This document shows positions 47,256-59,849 of a stretch of 64,000 nucleotides of DNA, piece by piece. The notes under the pieces are model-generated. The model was not told where the DNA came from. It did not search any database and was given only the letters and a program-made list of their open reading frames with translations. The translations under genes and the position numbers were made by a program. The stretch comes from Glandiceps talaboti. Taxonomy: Eukaryota; Hemichordata; Enteropneusta; Spengelidae. The stretch's first letter is position 1. Every line of letters starts with the position of its first letter. The stretch spans positions 186,001 through 250,000 of the forward strand of contig NC_135557.1 in assembly GCF_964340395.1 (NCBI RefSeq), in the 5' to 3' direction.

Positions 47256-48612
47256 TACATACAATGTACTGTATATGTAGATAGATAGATACAGTGGAGT
47301 GGCATGGCACCATACAGTACAGAGGTTAACAAATATTTGTTTCACGATAGTATAACTACATGTATTCTACCATATGGTACCAACTGAATAAATCTTTTAT
47401 CAGATTCAACTACCATAGAAATTACTGTGAGTGAATGTAAGAGATTAACAAATATTTGATTGATAGTATTCTACCATATGGTACCAACTGAATAAATAAA
47501 TCTTTTATCAGATTCAACTACCATAGAAATGACTAGTGAATGTACAATATACATGTACATTTAAGTCAGTTTAGATTTGAGACTACTGGGAGTATGACCA
47601 ATGAAATGAGGCAAGGCAAAACTTGAGGCAAGGCACTGCCCATTCCCCACATTAACTCGGCAAATCAAACTCAGACTTGGTGAAAATATTTTTACATCAT
47701 TAGCCATACAAAAATGATTGCATTCACACATAATTCTATGTGAAAGATGTTCAAAATGATGGTATAATAATGAAAATTACCTACATGTACATGTATTTGA
47801 AACACTACTTTAAAACAAATGTCAATTGGATGTAAAAAAAGCTTTGTCGCTCATAATACTAATATAACATGTTATCATCTTCTAGTACAAAATGTCATGT
47901 TGCACAAATAGCCTAAATATTACTATTGATTGTAACGCAAATTTGAAAACACGAAAATTGTTTGATGGATGACAAAATATTTCATCATGTGGGCCATGGG
48001 AGACATTAGTCATTTTTGACAGTATTATGTAAATTGACTGCAAACTAACTTCACGATCGTCAAAACTATGGGAGTCCGGTATGACCTCGCTGTATTTCAA
48101 AGTACTTCCATGCCATGCGATTTCTCGTGTTCAAAATAGATTTTTCAATGATTTTCTATCCATACTCTTGAAAATAGGAATGGCTAAACTTATCCTAACT
48201 ATGAAATCCATCTGTATTAGCCGAAAACAATTGGCCTAGACTCATGTTGTTGGTTGTCTCAGCAACATATAATATACAACAAATGTACATATGCTTGCAG
48301 GAGTACTCTGGGTTGGGCCTTTGGGTATGTACATGTACAACGAGTTGATCCAAAGTGTGGTCGGAAGTAAATGTACATGTACATACATCGAGTCAAGCTT
48401 CTCTCTCTAGTGGTAAATTTGTTTGTCAATGATGTCTGTTGATATCAATATTGATAGTCAGTGTTCTCCCCAGGTTTTGTTGATAGAATATCTGCTCATT
48501 AGCATAAATTAGCACGGCAAAATAATTATAATAATATTCCTGAGTAACTTAATGATAAAATCAAAGTACATCATAATATCAACAAACAAGTAGTACATGT
48601 ATACTAGTACAT
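47256..48612. other. intronic DNA, no gene seen
   Basis: TACCATATGGTACCAACTGA plus following sequence is duplicated (about 47370 and 47470). Many TACATGTA strings. No supported gene. Confidence 0.35.
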
Positions 48613-49422
48613 CAGGGGTCGAAATAATGAAAAAATTTCGCTTGTCCACTGGGCAAGTAGAAAACAAAAAGTACTTGCCCAAATCAAAAAGTGCTTGCCC
48701 ATTCCAAATCGTGGGGTATTTTTGTGTGGCTTACAAATGCACTGTTGTGATTGATCGGGCTTTCTTTTGTTTATTATCAAAAAATGTCACTTTGAAAGTT
48801 TCTGTGGGTACTGAAAAGTTCTCTCCACAATAAACAGGTGTCCTAAATAATATTAATTTTCATGGCCTAATTAATATTCATACTATAGCATACAATTTTT
48901 TGTTCACTTGTAAAAAGTAGTTATTAAAATAATTTTTTCAGCACTTTTCATAAGCTATCAATATAAAAATTAACATTTATTTCAACACTGATGTAAAATC
49001 TTTCTAAGTATTTCCTTTTCCACCATGTCAATATATTTTCTTTCCTTCCTCATCCACACCAACTATTTTTCTCTCAGTATGATTTGTTTATATTTTCCCA
49101 GCAGTATTTCAAAGTACGTCAAGGACAGCTGGTCCAGATTGTTTTGAAAAGTTGCCAGTCAAGAAAGACGGCTTCTCAATATTGATACAATGTTATAATT
49201 TTCCAGACTTGTTGGCACCATTGTTATACAATGTATCCAAAATCCTATCAGACATGTGTAGTGTCTGATAAGTACAGCATGAACACAGGCAAAAACACAT
49301 CCCTGATCAATAATCATAAGAAATTCTCCTTGCCCCTTGGGACAAGTACTTTTCAAAACAACTTGCCCAAGCCTTGAAATCACTTGCCAGGGGCAAGTAA
49401 ATGGCCATTATTTCGACCCCTG
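48613..49422. mobile_element. hAT-like non-autonomous element, copy 1
   Basis: CAGGGGTCGAAATAATG (48613-48629) and its exact inverse (49406-49422) form 17-bp terminal repeats; TACAT lies on both outer sides. Next to the ends are inverted blocks built on GGGCAAGT/ACTTGCCC. A short frame from 48597 is not a protein gene. The CAGGGG start is hAT-like, but an 8-bp duplication is not evident. Confidence 0.7.
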
Positions 49423-50286
49423 TACATGTATGTGGCCAAAGGAAAGTTGAAGGGCAATATATTCCCACAAAATATTAGCACCAATAAGAATCTGATAACA
49501 GTTATTTAAACCAGTGTTTTTGATTATCATTCTTTGGAAAACAATTTCAATCTAAATGTCCACAGATACATGTACATTTGTATATTAGACTTTTGAAACA
49601 CAAAAAGTTTGTGTACAGCTCCCTGCAGACATCGTGTTAGTCCGAAATTTTGTGATACACGAGACTTTCCCTATTGAGGACTTCAAAAACTCGCGATAGA
49701 TTGTGACGTCATGGCCGCCATGTTGGAAAATCCATGCTTTCATCGATGTTGTATGATGTACCAGTCTACAATGTCAAACTACAAACTAAAAGTGTTTTCA
49801 GAGTAAAATTTAATATGAAAGTGATAATCAGAGATAACATTGCCACTTTATCAAAAGGTACATTAGTCTGTTCAACTCTTTTCACGACATTGAAGAATGC
49901 AAATGGGAGTAAACCAACTATGCAAATCGCTCTTGGGTTGAGACATACATGTACTCGGTGTTATCACTGTTACTCAGTCACTCTTAGAAAATTAACAAGA
50001 CACTGAATGCCAACTACATGAGTTTGTCGAACCTTTATACTTTATAGCAAAATGGCATGGCATCGTTTGATTCTTTGAAATCTGGCACTTCCGACATGGC
50101 TCTACGGTCGAACCTAATTCAACATTATGGACAGGCCGGTTTTGCCTTTGATACGAAAGATATTGTACCGTAGTGTGAATCACACTACCATTAGTGGGTT
50201 TACGCATTTTATTCCTATCGACAAGAATACTGACAGCAATTCAATGAAATCTGTCTGGTAGTGGTAGAGGGTTGAATAGTCCTTTG
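49423..50286. other. intronic DNA, no gene seen
   Basis: A 90-codon frame at 49734-50006 has no domain. No mobile element recognised. Confidence 0.3.
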
Positions 50287-50721
50287 CCGCAGCCGTTTCT
50301 TGGAGATGCCTGGACCGATTTTTTTCAAACTTGGTACAGGGGCAACATACTATGGCATACATATGCACGTCAATTTTTTTTATGATACAATCCAATATGG
50401 CCACCTAGCAGCCATTTTGTTTGTGAATTTTCCATGTCCAAAGCCATAACTCAGACATGCTTGAACAGATCTCATTCAAAGTTGGTATTAGGACAGTATT
50501 ATATGACATACATGTGCATATTCTTTGTTGTCGTGATACGATCCAATATGGCTGCCTGGATTTTGTTGGCACAGTTTTCATGTCCAAAGCCATAACTCAG
50601 ACATACTTGAAAAACAGAGTAGTGATATCAAAAACAACCATATGAGGCCAAACAACATTAACCAGGTTTGAAAATGACAACATAAACTGCCATTTCCTTA
50701 AAACCCAATCATAGTGGGGAC
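50287..50721 (+). mobile_element. family F2 element, copy 3, left-truncated
   Basis: It starts inside F2 (GCAGCCGTTTCTTGGAGATG) and ends at the F2 right terminus (GTGGGGACT, 50713-50721). Confidence 0.65.
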
Positions 50722-50773
50722 TTTTTTTTCATGATTTTTCTAGAATTGCAAAACTCAAACCCTGTTTAGTTTT

Positions 50774-51665
50774 TAGCACAACGGAACTGGACACACCATC
50801 ACCCAACATTTGTCTGTCTGTCTGTGTGTGTGTGTAAACAACTTAAAGTCAAAAACTGCTGATCCGATTGCCATGATATTTGATGGGTCCATTACCTTGG
50901 GTGTCTTGTAAGGAAATTGTTCAAATGAAAATGATCTTACTACCGGTGTGTGATTTGGGTCAAAAAATGTAATTTTTGGTCAAAAAACTTACTCAAAAAG
51001 TATTGGGCAGATGGGTGGGAACATTCTTAGGGGTATCTAAGCATTCAAAATATGTTTGCAAATGTGCCTAGCAACAAGACCACGCCCACAGCAACAGCCA
51101 AACAGTGAGGTATTTCACAAAGATAACCATGAGGATGAATAGACAATTGAATAAGCATTCAAAAAATGTATGTAATTTTGCCCAGCAACAAGACCATGCC
51201 CATAGCAACAGCCAATCAGTGGTGTATTTCACAAAGATAACCATGAGGATGAATAGACAATTGAATAAACATTAAAAAAATGTATGTTATTTGCCTAGCA
51301 ACAAGACCACGCCCATAGCAACAACCAAATAATCATGTATATTGCAAAGATAACAATAGGAATTAATAGACAAATGAATAACAATTAAAAAAAATGTATG
51401 CTAATATGCCTAGCAACAGCCAAATGATCACACATTTTGCATAGATATCAGACACATTCAAAAAATGTATGCAAATATGCCTAGCAACAAGACCACGCCC
51501 ATAGCAACAGCCAAGTGATCACATGTATTACAAAGATAACAGGGATAAGTAGACAAATGAATGTATGGATAATCATTCAGCAAATGAACACATATACCTA
51601 CACGTACATGTAGTATGGATCAGCATATGGGTTAAACAATTTTTAACAACTGTACAGTTGTGCTA
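50774..51665 (+). mobile_element. family F3 element, copy 2
   Basis: TAGCACAACGGAACTGG at the left (one change in the repeat) and CAGTTGTGCTA ending at 51665. It has a short (TG)n tract and several GCCTAGCAACAAGACCACGC units in the right half. Confidence 0.75.
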
Positions 51666-52080
51666 TAATGCCATTGGTGGTATTTTTGCTGGTTGAAAGA
51701 GGAATATTTATTATGTCTCTGAAAAGAGCATATAATCTCAAAAATGGTCAAAATAGAGATTTTTTATGCATCTCCTCCTTAACATGGTGTCTAAATTGGC
51801 TTATGTTTGAGATATTTATGCATCTCCTCCTTAACATGGTGTCTAAATTGGCTTATGTTTGAGATATTTATGCATCTCCTCCTTAACATGGTGTCTAAAT
51901 TGGCTTATGTTTGAGATATTTATGTATTCCTTTTCTTGAGGCAGCTGACAGTGTGCTACTGCTCTGCAAGTTTGAAGCATGTGTATGTGTAAAATCAAGC
52001 CAGGCCAAAATAAATGAGTTTGACCAATAAAATTAGGAACACCGCATGAGGGGTTCACTATTTGATTGGGAGAGGGGGGT
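51666..52080. repeat. short tandem repeat in unique DNA
   Basis: A 60-bp unit with TTATGCATCTCCTCCTTAAC and GTCTAAATTGGCTTATGTTT is repeated about three times at 51760-51922. No gene. Confidence 0.8.
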
Positions 52081-52454
<374 letters not shown>

Positions 52455-52455
<1 letters not shown>

Positions 52456-52558
52456 AACAGTGAAAGTACAAACATTGTATTTACATCAATTGATGCAATA
52501 GCTGTAAGTGACAGTGAAAGTACAAACATTATATTTACATCAATTGATGCAATAGCTG
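52455..52558 (+). repeat. 54-bp tandem repeat, left part
   Basis: Unit with GTGACAGTGAAAGTACAAAC and CAATTGATGCAATAGCTGTA, two copies; it resumes at 53281 after an inserted element. Confidence 0.9.
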
Positions 52559-52561
52559 TAA

Positions 52562-53280
52562 AGGCCCGGTTACACGATGCAACTCGACTAGCAACGCACC
52601 ATGCAATTCGTCGCATGTGACGAATTGCCTCGTCGCAGGGTCTTGTGACGTTGCAAGGTGCGTCGCAAGGAAACCGACATGTCGGTTTCCTTTCGACGCG
52701 TCGCAAGTTGCTTCTCGAGTTGCTTCGTGAGTTGCACCGTGTAACCACTTCGTCGCGTCGCAAGCAATAACCTTTGACATATACCTACGTGTCAAATGAC
52801 GTTCAATGTTATGGCCGCCATGTTTTTAGTATAAATATTCTATTTCAGCAAGTATTTTTTTATATAATTTCGATTTATCACCACGATTATCACTTATAAA
52901 TAGTATACAATGTCTATGAATGCTTGATTTCCGCTGAATATCATTTTATTTCCAACTTGAATGCAAGTAGTGACATCGGAAAGATCAACATCGCCATAAA
53001 CGAACTTCGAATTGAATAGAGTTTTACTATCGATACCTCAACAAGTTTTCAGTCATTTTATTCGTAAATATTAGCAATTTCATAGCATTTTTGCCAAATT
53101 CCTGCCGCTAGAAGACTTGACCTCGATGACCTGTAACTTTTATATATTTACGCATGTGCAACAGTTAGCTCTTGCGACTCACCATGCAACTAGTTGCATC
53201 GTGTACGCGCTCCCGTCGCAGTTGCTAGCCTCGTCGCATGCGACGAATTGCTTCATGAGTTGCATTGTATAACTGGGCCT
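52562..53280. mobile_element. 719-bp PIF/Harbinger-like element with TAA duplication
   Basis: AGGCCCGGTTACACGATGCA at the left and TGCATTGTATAACTGGGCCT at the right are inverted with three mismatches. TAA flanks both sides (52559-52561, 53281-53283) and the 54-bp repeat outside would rejoin perfectly through one TAA. Interior rich in GTCGCA/TGCGAC motifs and a perfect 26-bp palindrome at 52667-52692. No transposase. A three-base TWA duplication is typical of PIF/Harbinger. Confidence 0.8.
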
Positions 53281-53456
53281 TAAGTGACAGTGAAAGTACA
53301 AACATTGTATTTACATCAAACTATGTATTAGCTGTAAGTGACAGTGAAAGTACAAACATTGTATTTACATCAATTGATGCAATAGCTGTAAGTGACAGTG
53401 AAAGTACAAACATTGTATTTACATCAAACTATGTGTTACAATGTAGCTGTAAGTGA
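53281..53456 (+). repeat. 54-bp tandem repeat, right part
   Basis: Three more units, two of them with an AAACTATGT variant in place of AATTGATGC. Confidence 0.9.
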
Positions 53457-53937
53457 AGACAGAACACAGAAGACAGAATTTCTAGACAACATTTTCCTGA
53501 CAACTAAAAAAGTACTTGTCATCATAAACATATGGGTTACATTTAAGTACAACTGACACTCGTTGGAAAAAAGTGTAGCAATGGCAATAAAATTGGTTTA
53601 GGTGTGACAGAATTCTGGCAATATTTCAAAAAGTACCAATCATCATAGAATGAAAACAGTGAATGTCATCGGCTAAAGTTTATTGTGCATGAACATCTGA
53701 CGGTTGGTACATTTGTTGTAATGGATAAGTAACAAAGAAACTTTTAAAACAGTACCAATTGTCTTAGAATAGAATTTATACAAGAAATGTATTGTTGGTA
53801 GCCAAATGTGATGTTTTAACTTAGACCATTCTGTGTATAGTTGGTTGAGAATTGAATGATATTGAAGTTTTCTTCTGCATCTTTTTATTCTAAAAGCTGA
53901 ACCTTTGTTGTAAACTTACTAATTATCAGTGAATAAA
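53457..53937. other. intronic DNA, no gene seen
   Basis: Ordinary AT-rich sequence. Confidence 0.3.
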
Positions 53938-54548
53938 AGAATGTCATAACCTACAATTTAATGTAGAATCCATAAAAGAATGTCATAACCTACAATTTAA
54001 TGTAGAATCCATAAAAGAATGTCATAACCTACAATTTAATGTAGAATCCATAAAAGAATGTCATAACCTACAATTTAATGTAGAATCCATAAAAGAATGT
54101 CATAACCTACAATTTAATGTAGAATCCATAAAAGAATGTCATAACCTACAATTTAATGTAGAATCCATAAAAGAATGTCATAACCTACAATTTAATGTAG
54201 AATCCATAAAAGAATGTCATAACCTACAATTTAATGTAGAATCCATAAAAGAATGTCATAACCTACAATTTAATGTAGAATCCATAAAAGAATGTCATAA
54301 CCTACAATTTAATGTAGAATCCATAAAAGAATGTCGTAACCTACAATTTAATGTAGAATCCATAAAAGAATGTCATAACCTACAATTTAATGTAGAATCC
54401 ATAAAAGAATGTCGTAACCTACAATTTAATGTAGAATCCATAAAAGAATGTCGTAACCTACAATTTAATGTAGAATCCATAAAAGAATGTCGTAACCTAC
54501 AATTTAATGTAGAATCCATAAAAGAATGTCGTAACCTACAATTTAATG
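53938..54548 (+). repeat. 39-bp minisatellite, about 15.6 units
   Basis: Near-identical units of AGAATGTCATAACCTACAAT plus TTAATGTAGAATCCATAAA. Within the unit, CTACAATTTAATGTAG is a quasi-palindrome. The CAT in GTCATAACC becomes CGT in most units after about 54330. Confidence 0.97.
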
Positions 54549-54737
54549 GCTGATGGTGGCCTTTTTAATTTTTTCTGATGTATGCAAATTTATGCAAATA
54601 TTCAAGACCTAAAATCAATAAGTAGGTCCTTAGGAACACTTATGCCAAATTTGGTGCTTTTATCCGGCATGTAACAATAAAGTTGCTAAGCCACCTGACT
54701 ATTATGTTTGCTTTGAAATTTAACACACACAAAAAAT

Positions 54738-56204
54738 CAGGGGTTGAAATAATGTAAAAATTTTGCTTGTCCACTGGGCAAGTAGAAAACAAAAAGTACT
54801 TGCCCAAATCAAAAAGTGCTTGCCCATTCCAAATAGTGGGGTATTTTTTTGTGGCTTACAAATGCACTGTTGTGATTGATTGGTCTTTCTTTTGTTTATT
54901 GTCAAAAAATGTCACTTTGAAAGTTTCAGGAGTCCTAGTAGATAATATTAATTTTCCTCCTATAGCATATAATTTTTTGTTCACCTGTGAAAAGTAGTTA
55001 AAATAATCACAACTTTTTCAGCACTTTCATAAGCTATCAATATAAAAAATTAACATTTATTTCAACACATATAAAATCTTTATAATATTTTTTCCTTTTA
55101 CACCATGTCAATATATTTTCTTTCCTTTTTTCAAACTATTTTTCTCCCAGAGAATTTGCAGTTGATTCAAATACCCAAAACCTGAAAAATCATGTTGTAA
55201 TTTACTATTGATGAACAATATTCAATGAGTCACTGGTCATTCCAGGTATGTTTTCTTGATAGAGTAAACAAAGTACGTCAAGGACAGCTGGTCCAGATTG
55301 TTTTGAAAAGTTGCCAGTCAAGAAAACCATCTTCTCAATATTGTTACAATGTTACAATTTTCCAGACTTGTTGGAGCCATGGTTATACAGTGTATCCAAA
55401 GTCCTATCAGACATGTGTAGTGTCTGATAATATAAGTACAGCATGAACACAGGCAAAAACACATCCCTGATCAATCGGTAGAGTTGACTTCTCCTCTGTT
55501 ACATGTACAGAGGTCGCACACGGAGCTCAGATACTACCTCAGACCCTAGATGATTTCGCCCAAATGATTCATTTTACAATCTGAACTGATCGCAATCTTG
55601 ATGGTCTTTCATTCTTAGTGAAAATGTAGTCAGATATTAAACATATCTCTGTATGAAGTGCACATACAGATATGCAATGACTTTATTTTTAAATATGTTT
55701 TCAGTAGGGAATTATGTAGACGTGATCACAAGTAAATGTAATAAGCATAAATATAGCAAATATTCTTCCGCTCTAAGGTAGGCTGAGGGCGCAGTGTCAG
55801 CTCTGATCAATAAAGTCACAATTATGTACTACAAAATCTTTTGTAGTAACCGTGATAAAGTCGAGTTTATCAGGAATATTTCGAACGGGCCGTTCGTATA
55901 CATCTTCATACATGGACGTTTTAACTCGTACATGATGAAAAGGTCATCAGGATAGCTTTAAACTTTACGAAATGATTGATTTGGACAATATTTTTTAAGT
56001 AACCTCTCAGGGTCTGATGTAGGGTCTAAGCTCTGTAGGCTCTGCGACCTCTGTGACAGAGGGCCCTCTGTCTGAGAAGTCAACTCTACCCTGATCAATA
56101 ATCATAAGAAATTCTCCTTGCCCCTTTGGTCAAGTACACCCAAGCCTTGAAATTACTTGCCCGGGGCAAGCAAGTACATGTAAAAGGCCATTATTCAAGC
56201 CCTG
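54738..56204. mobile_element. hAT-like non-autonomous element, copy 2, interrupted
   Basis: CAGGGGTTGAAATAATG at 54738 and CCATTATTCAAGCCCTG at the right end correspond to the ends of copy 1. The interior matches copy 1 and the fragment at 30058. A second element is inserted at 55479-56089. Confidence 0.7.
55479..56089. mobile_element. long-TIR element (MULE-like) nested in the hAT-like copy
   Basis: GGTAGAGTTGACTTCTC (55480-55496) and its exact inverse at 56073-56089 begin terminal repeats that remain similar for about 75 bp. CTGATCAAT is duplicated on both sides. The same place in copy 1 (about 49300) reads CCCTGATCAATAATCATAAG without insert. A 9-bp duplication with long TIRs is MULE-like; a hAT with an 8-bp duplication is the alternative. 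There is no ORF. Confidence 0.75.
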
Positions 56205-56329
56205 ATATGACTATGTACATGTATGTATATGTCAGACAGTGTATGTCTGTGACTCATGTTTGTACATGTATGTGTAACACTGCAGTGTAATATTACATGT
56301 ATATGTGAGTACATGTACAATGGATAGTA

Positions 56330-56668
56330 TGTCTAACTGTAATGTTATATGTGAGTGACTATATATGTCTAACAGTGTAATATTATATGTGAGTGAATAT
56401 ATATGTCTAACAGTGTAATATTATATGTGAGTGACTATATATGTCTAACAGTGTAATATTATATGTGAGTGACTATATATGTCTAACAGTGTAATATTAT
56501 ATGTGAGTGACTATATATGTCTAACAGTGTAATATATGTGAGTGACTATATATGTCTAACAGTGTAATATTATATGTGAGTGACTATATATGTCTAACAG
56601 TGTAATATTATATGTGAGTGAATATATATGTCTAACAGTGTAATATTATATGTGAGTGAATATATATG
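56330..56668 (+). repeat. 38-bp minisatellite, about nine units
   Basis: Units of GTAATATTATATGTGAGTGA plus CTATATATGTCTAACAGT; one unit is shortened near 56530. Confidence 0.95.
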
Positions 56669-56711
56669 TCATACATTTTTGTATATAAGTTGGGGCCAGT
56701 CATCTCATACC

Positions 56712-56945
56712 ATACAACACAACACAACACAACACAACACAACACACAAGTTGGGGCCAATCATCTTATACCATTCAACACAACACAACACAACACAACA
56801 CACAAGTTGGGGCCAATCATCTTATACCATACAACACAACACAACACAACACAACACAACACAACACACAAGTTGGGGCCAATCATCTTATACCATACAG
56901 CACAACACAACACAGCAGCTGCACAACACAACACAACACACAAGT
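56712..56945 (+). repeat. compound (ACAAC)n repeat, four blocks
   Basis: Blocks of ACAAC units separated by AAGTTGGGGCCAATCATC and TTATACCAT. It ends 68 bp before the acceptor of the Ig exon. Confidence 0.95.
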
Positions 56946-57013
56946 TGGGGTCTATGTCTTTGAATGGAGGCTTGTTTTTTCTAAGAATGTTTTTTAACTC
57001 TTCTATTCAACAG

Positions 57014-57349
57014 TTTTGGTAGTAAATACCGAAGTGACTGAACACCATGTGCGTAGTGGTGAAAATGTTATTCTCCATTGTGATGTAAATCGTCATGGAA
57101 ATGATGTCCCATATGTTATTCAGTGGGAAAAACAAGGAATTGGTGTTCCAATATATCTTAAATTTGGTAATTATCCAGCTCACATTGATCCTCAGTTTGA
57201 AGGTCGACTTAGTTTGGTGAATGAGGCATCATTAATGATTTACAATATACAGACTGAAGATGAAGGACAGTATGAATGTAAAGTTATGTTTCTAAATGGT
57301 GAACATAATCAATTAAGAAATGGTACCTTGGTGCATCTAATAGTCAGTG
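57014..57349 (+). CDS. exon 2, first Ig domain of IGSF9/turtle-like gene
   Basis: Acceptor AG at 57012-57013, donor GTAAGT at 57350, phase 1 at both ends, 336 nt. It encodes a V-type immunoglobulin domain: first Cys in VILHCDV, Trp in VIQWEKQG, then VPIYLKFGNYPAHIDPQFEGR, SLMIYNIQTEDEGQYECKV with the second Cys, and NGTLVHLIV. The IQW, VPIxxKFGxYPxxxDPxxxGR and YECxVxFL blocks are the signature of the first Ig domain of the turtle/IGSF9/IGSF9B family of neuronal adhesion proteins, known from both flies and vertebrates. It would be extracellular, following the signal peptide encoded at 25151. The exon is intact. The 65 bp before its end are duplicated just inside the intron. Confidence 0.9.
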
Positions 57350-57352
57350 GTA

Positions 57353-57415
57353 AGTTTATGTTTCTAAATGGTGAACTTAATCAATTAAGAAAATGTACCT
57401 TGGTATGTCAAACAG
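57353..57415 (+). repeat. tandem duplicate of the 3' end of exon 2
   Basis: TTATGTTTCTAAATGGTGAA and the following bases repeat 57285-57346 with several changes (ATCAATTAAGAAAATGTACC against the exon's ATCAATTAAGAAATGGTACC). The copy lies beyond the functional donor and so is intronic. Confidence 0.85.
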
Positions 57416-57802
57416 TGTGCGCTGTGTCTGTGGCTGTCTGTGTCTGTGGGTGTTTGCAAAGAACTTTTAGTTAAACATTATTACACAATTTTACCTGTAA
57501 GTACCAGTACCAGTAAGTCATATTAGAAGTTAAAGGGGAAAGCCTCTCCAGGTAATTGGAGACATTTTCACAAAATATGGGTTCTGGAGAGTCATTTCAT
57601 GATGTTACATCACTTACAGTTATTTGGAATTTCAGAAAAACATCAAGTTAATAGGGATTCTTTTATGTATCTTTGCTATGGGCTGTTGCATCATGGGAGT
57701 CAGCAGAAATAATGTATGCATTCAGTGATTGCCCACTGAATATTCATGAATACAAAAATGCTAACACTTCCAGTATTTGTGTTAACACGTTATTCCGCGT
57801 CT
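57416..57802. other. intron 2, no gene seen
   Basis: Short TGTCTG-rich stretch at 57410-57455, otherwise ordinary sequence. Confidence 0.35.
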
Positions 57803-59023
57803 GGGACGCAATGCATTTAAATGGGACCCACTTCAATTTTCACTGGTGGGTCCCTGGAACCCATCACTATCTATGCTCAATGACGGTGACAATGTATTTC
57901 GTTCAATGAGAAAGTCTTTATAAAGACAATAAAAAGTTCGGTCAAACAAGGAAAAGAAAAAGACCGATCTCACACCAGATGTATGAAAGTGTAATTTATG
58001 AGTAAAGAATGTGTGAACTGATCGTACATGACGTTGACGCCTGATGCGACATCGACTATGATGTCGGTATCTTTCACACTGACACATGTACGTAGTGATA
58101 ATGCATGCTGGGGTTTTCCATCGTCGGTGATGTCATCAAACATGGTGGCAAGCATAGGAAATATGTTGCAATTTGCGTATATTTTGACACTTGTCGAGCA
58201 TTTTCCTGCGACGATCTCCACTTTTATTCATCCCCCAAAAGACTTTGATTCGTCCTACTATGGAGTTTGTAGCTTTCAAAGGCAGACAGAACTTCGATCT
58301 GCATCACATCGATAGCAACCATGAATCGTTTCTTTACTCCGTACCAAGCAAGAGTTTCTCTGAAACATCTCGACTAAGAACATCGATCACCCGTGCGATC
58401 AATCATTTTTCTTTTACACGCATGATCAACACAAATCAACTTTAGTACTGCATTTTTATAAATGTTTATATGTTTTGTAAGACAGATTTAAAGTTCCCGA
58501 TGATGCTGACACAAGGTTTTTTACAGTAGTGAGAATGTAAACAAGCATGGTCACCTCCATGATCACATAGTGAAATGTCGATCGGAACTTCCATGTGTGA
58601 AGTACTTCGTACATCCAGTTGATAACTAAATTAGCGTTGCAAACCACGGCCTCTTTTATTGCATTGTCCATTAGTTCGCGGAAGAAGTAACCGCTCTGGT
58701 TTGGGAGAATGAACTAAATATGTAACACATTATGTCTTGGAAAGTGTATTGGAGAGTATTTAATTTTAGTGTGAATCATTGTACTGATGAATACATATAA
58801 CAACACATGAATTCAAAATAAAAGGTATTTATTAACATAATGTACTTGGCGATGTGTATGTGTGGATTTATTAAGAATGAATGTTTATGAAGACATTTGT
58901 GTGGATACGAGTGATAATAAATGATAGTAAAATAGGACCCCATATTTTTTAAAGGGACCCCATATTTTCAGCAGTGATGGGTCCCTGGGACTCACTGGTT
59001 TCAAAGTCTAGTGCAATCCCTGA
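57803..59023. mobile_element. inverted-repeat element in intron 2
   Basis: The left end (GGGACGCAATGCATTTAAAT to AACCCATCACT, about 57803-57868) is mirrored at the right (AGTGATGGGTCCCTGGGACT to GTGCAATCCCTGA, about 58974-59023) with many differences. Further GGGACCCCATATTTT repeats lie inside the right end. ORFs between (57833-58445) overlap on both strands and show no domain. Confidence 0.5.
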
Positions 59024-59068
59024 CTTCAGTGTAAAACAGCTGTCATGAGATTTATTTCCTATTTACAG

Positions 59069-59338
59069 GACCCCCAACGTTCCTTGAAGCATCACCCTCT
59101 AGAGTCACATTTCAGCCAGGTCATGATATGGTATTGGTATGTAAAGCTTCAGGTAATCCTCCACCAACAGTAACATGGACCAAAGATGGTGAAGGGATAG
59201 AATCTGGACCAAGAACACAGATTGATTCAAGTTCACTAACTTTGTTTAGAATTGGTAGCAGTGACAGTGGGGCCTATGTGTGTATGGCTCAAAGCACGGA
59301 GGGTGAATCGATGCGTACTATCAGAGTGGTTGTACAGG
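59069..59338 (+). CDS. exon 3, second Ig domain of IGSF9/turtle-like gene
   Basis: Acceptor AG at 59067-59068 (TTTATTTCCTATTTACAG), donor GTAAAT at 59339, phase 1 at both ends, 270 nt. It encodes a C2/I-type Ig domain: PPTFLEASPSRVTFQPG, first Cys in MVLVCKASG, NPPPTVTWTKDG with the core Trp, then SSLTLFRIGSSDSGAYVCMAQS with the second Cys and IRVVVQG. The opening PPTF directly after the first domain's strand matches the join in vertebrate IGSF9. Exon-per-domain with phase 1 borders is usual for this family. Later Ig and fibronectin exons and the membrane span are not found before 64000 and should lie downstream. Confidence 0.9.
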
Positions 59339-59485
59339 GTAAATACATGAATATGTTCAATAATTATTTTCTAGTATTTCTCACTTGAAGTCGTTCATCT
59401 TTAGAGAGAAAATTGTGTGACTAGAATGGCCACATCTCCTTGACAGTTACCTGGGTGATGTAATCTCAATCTGTGTGTACATTTT

Positions 59486-59849
<364 letters not shown>

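Noticed and set aside
53938-54548. CRISPR-like array
   Set aside because: The 39-bp units are head to tail with no spacers; it is a minisatellite.
56628-57022. Thr/Gln/His/Asn-rich ORFs
   Set aside because: Translations of the (ACAAC)n compound repeat.
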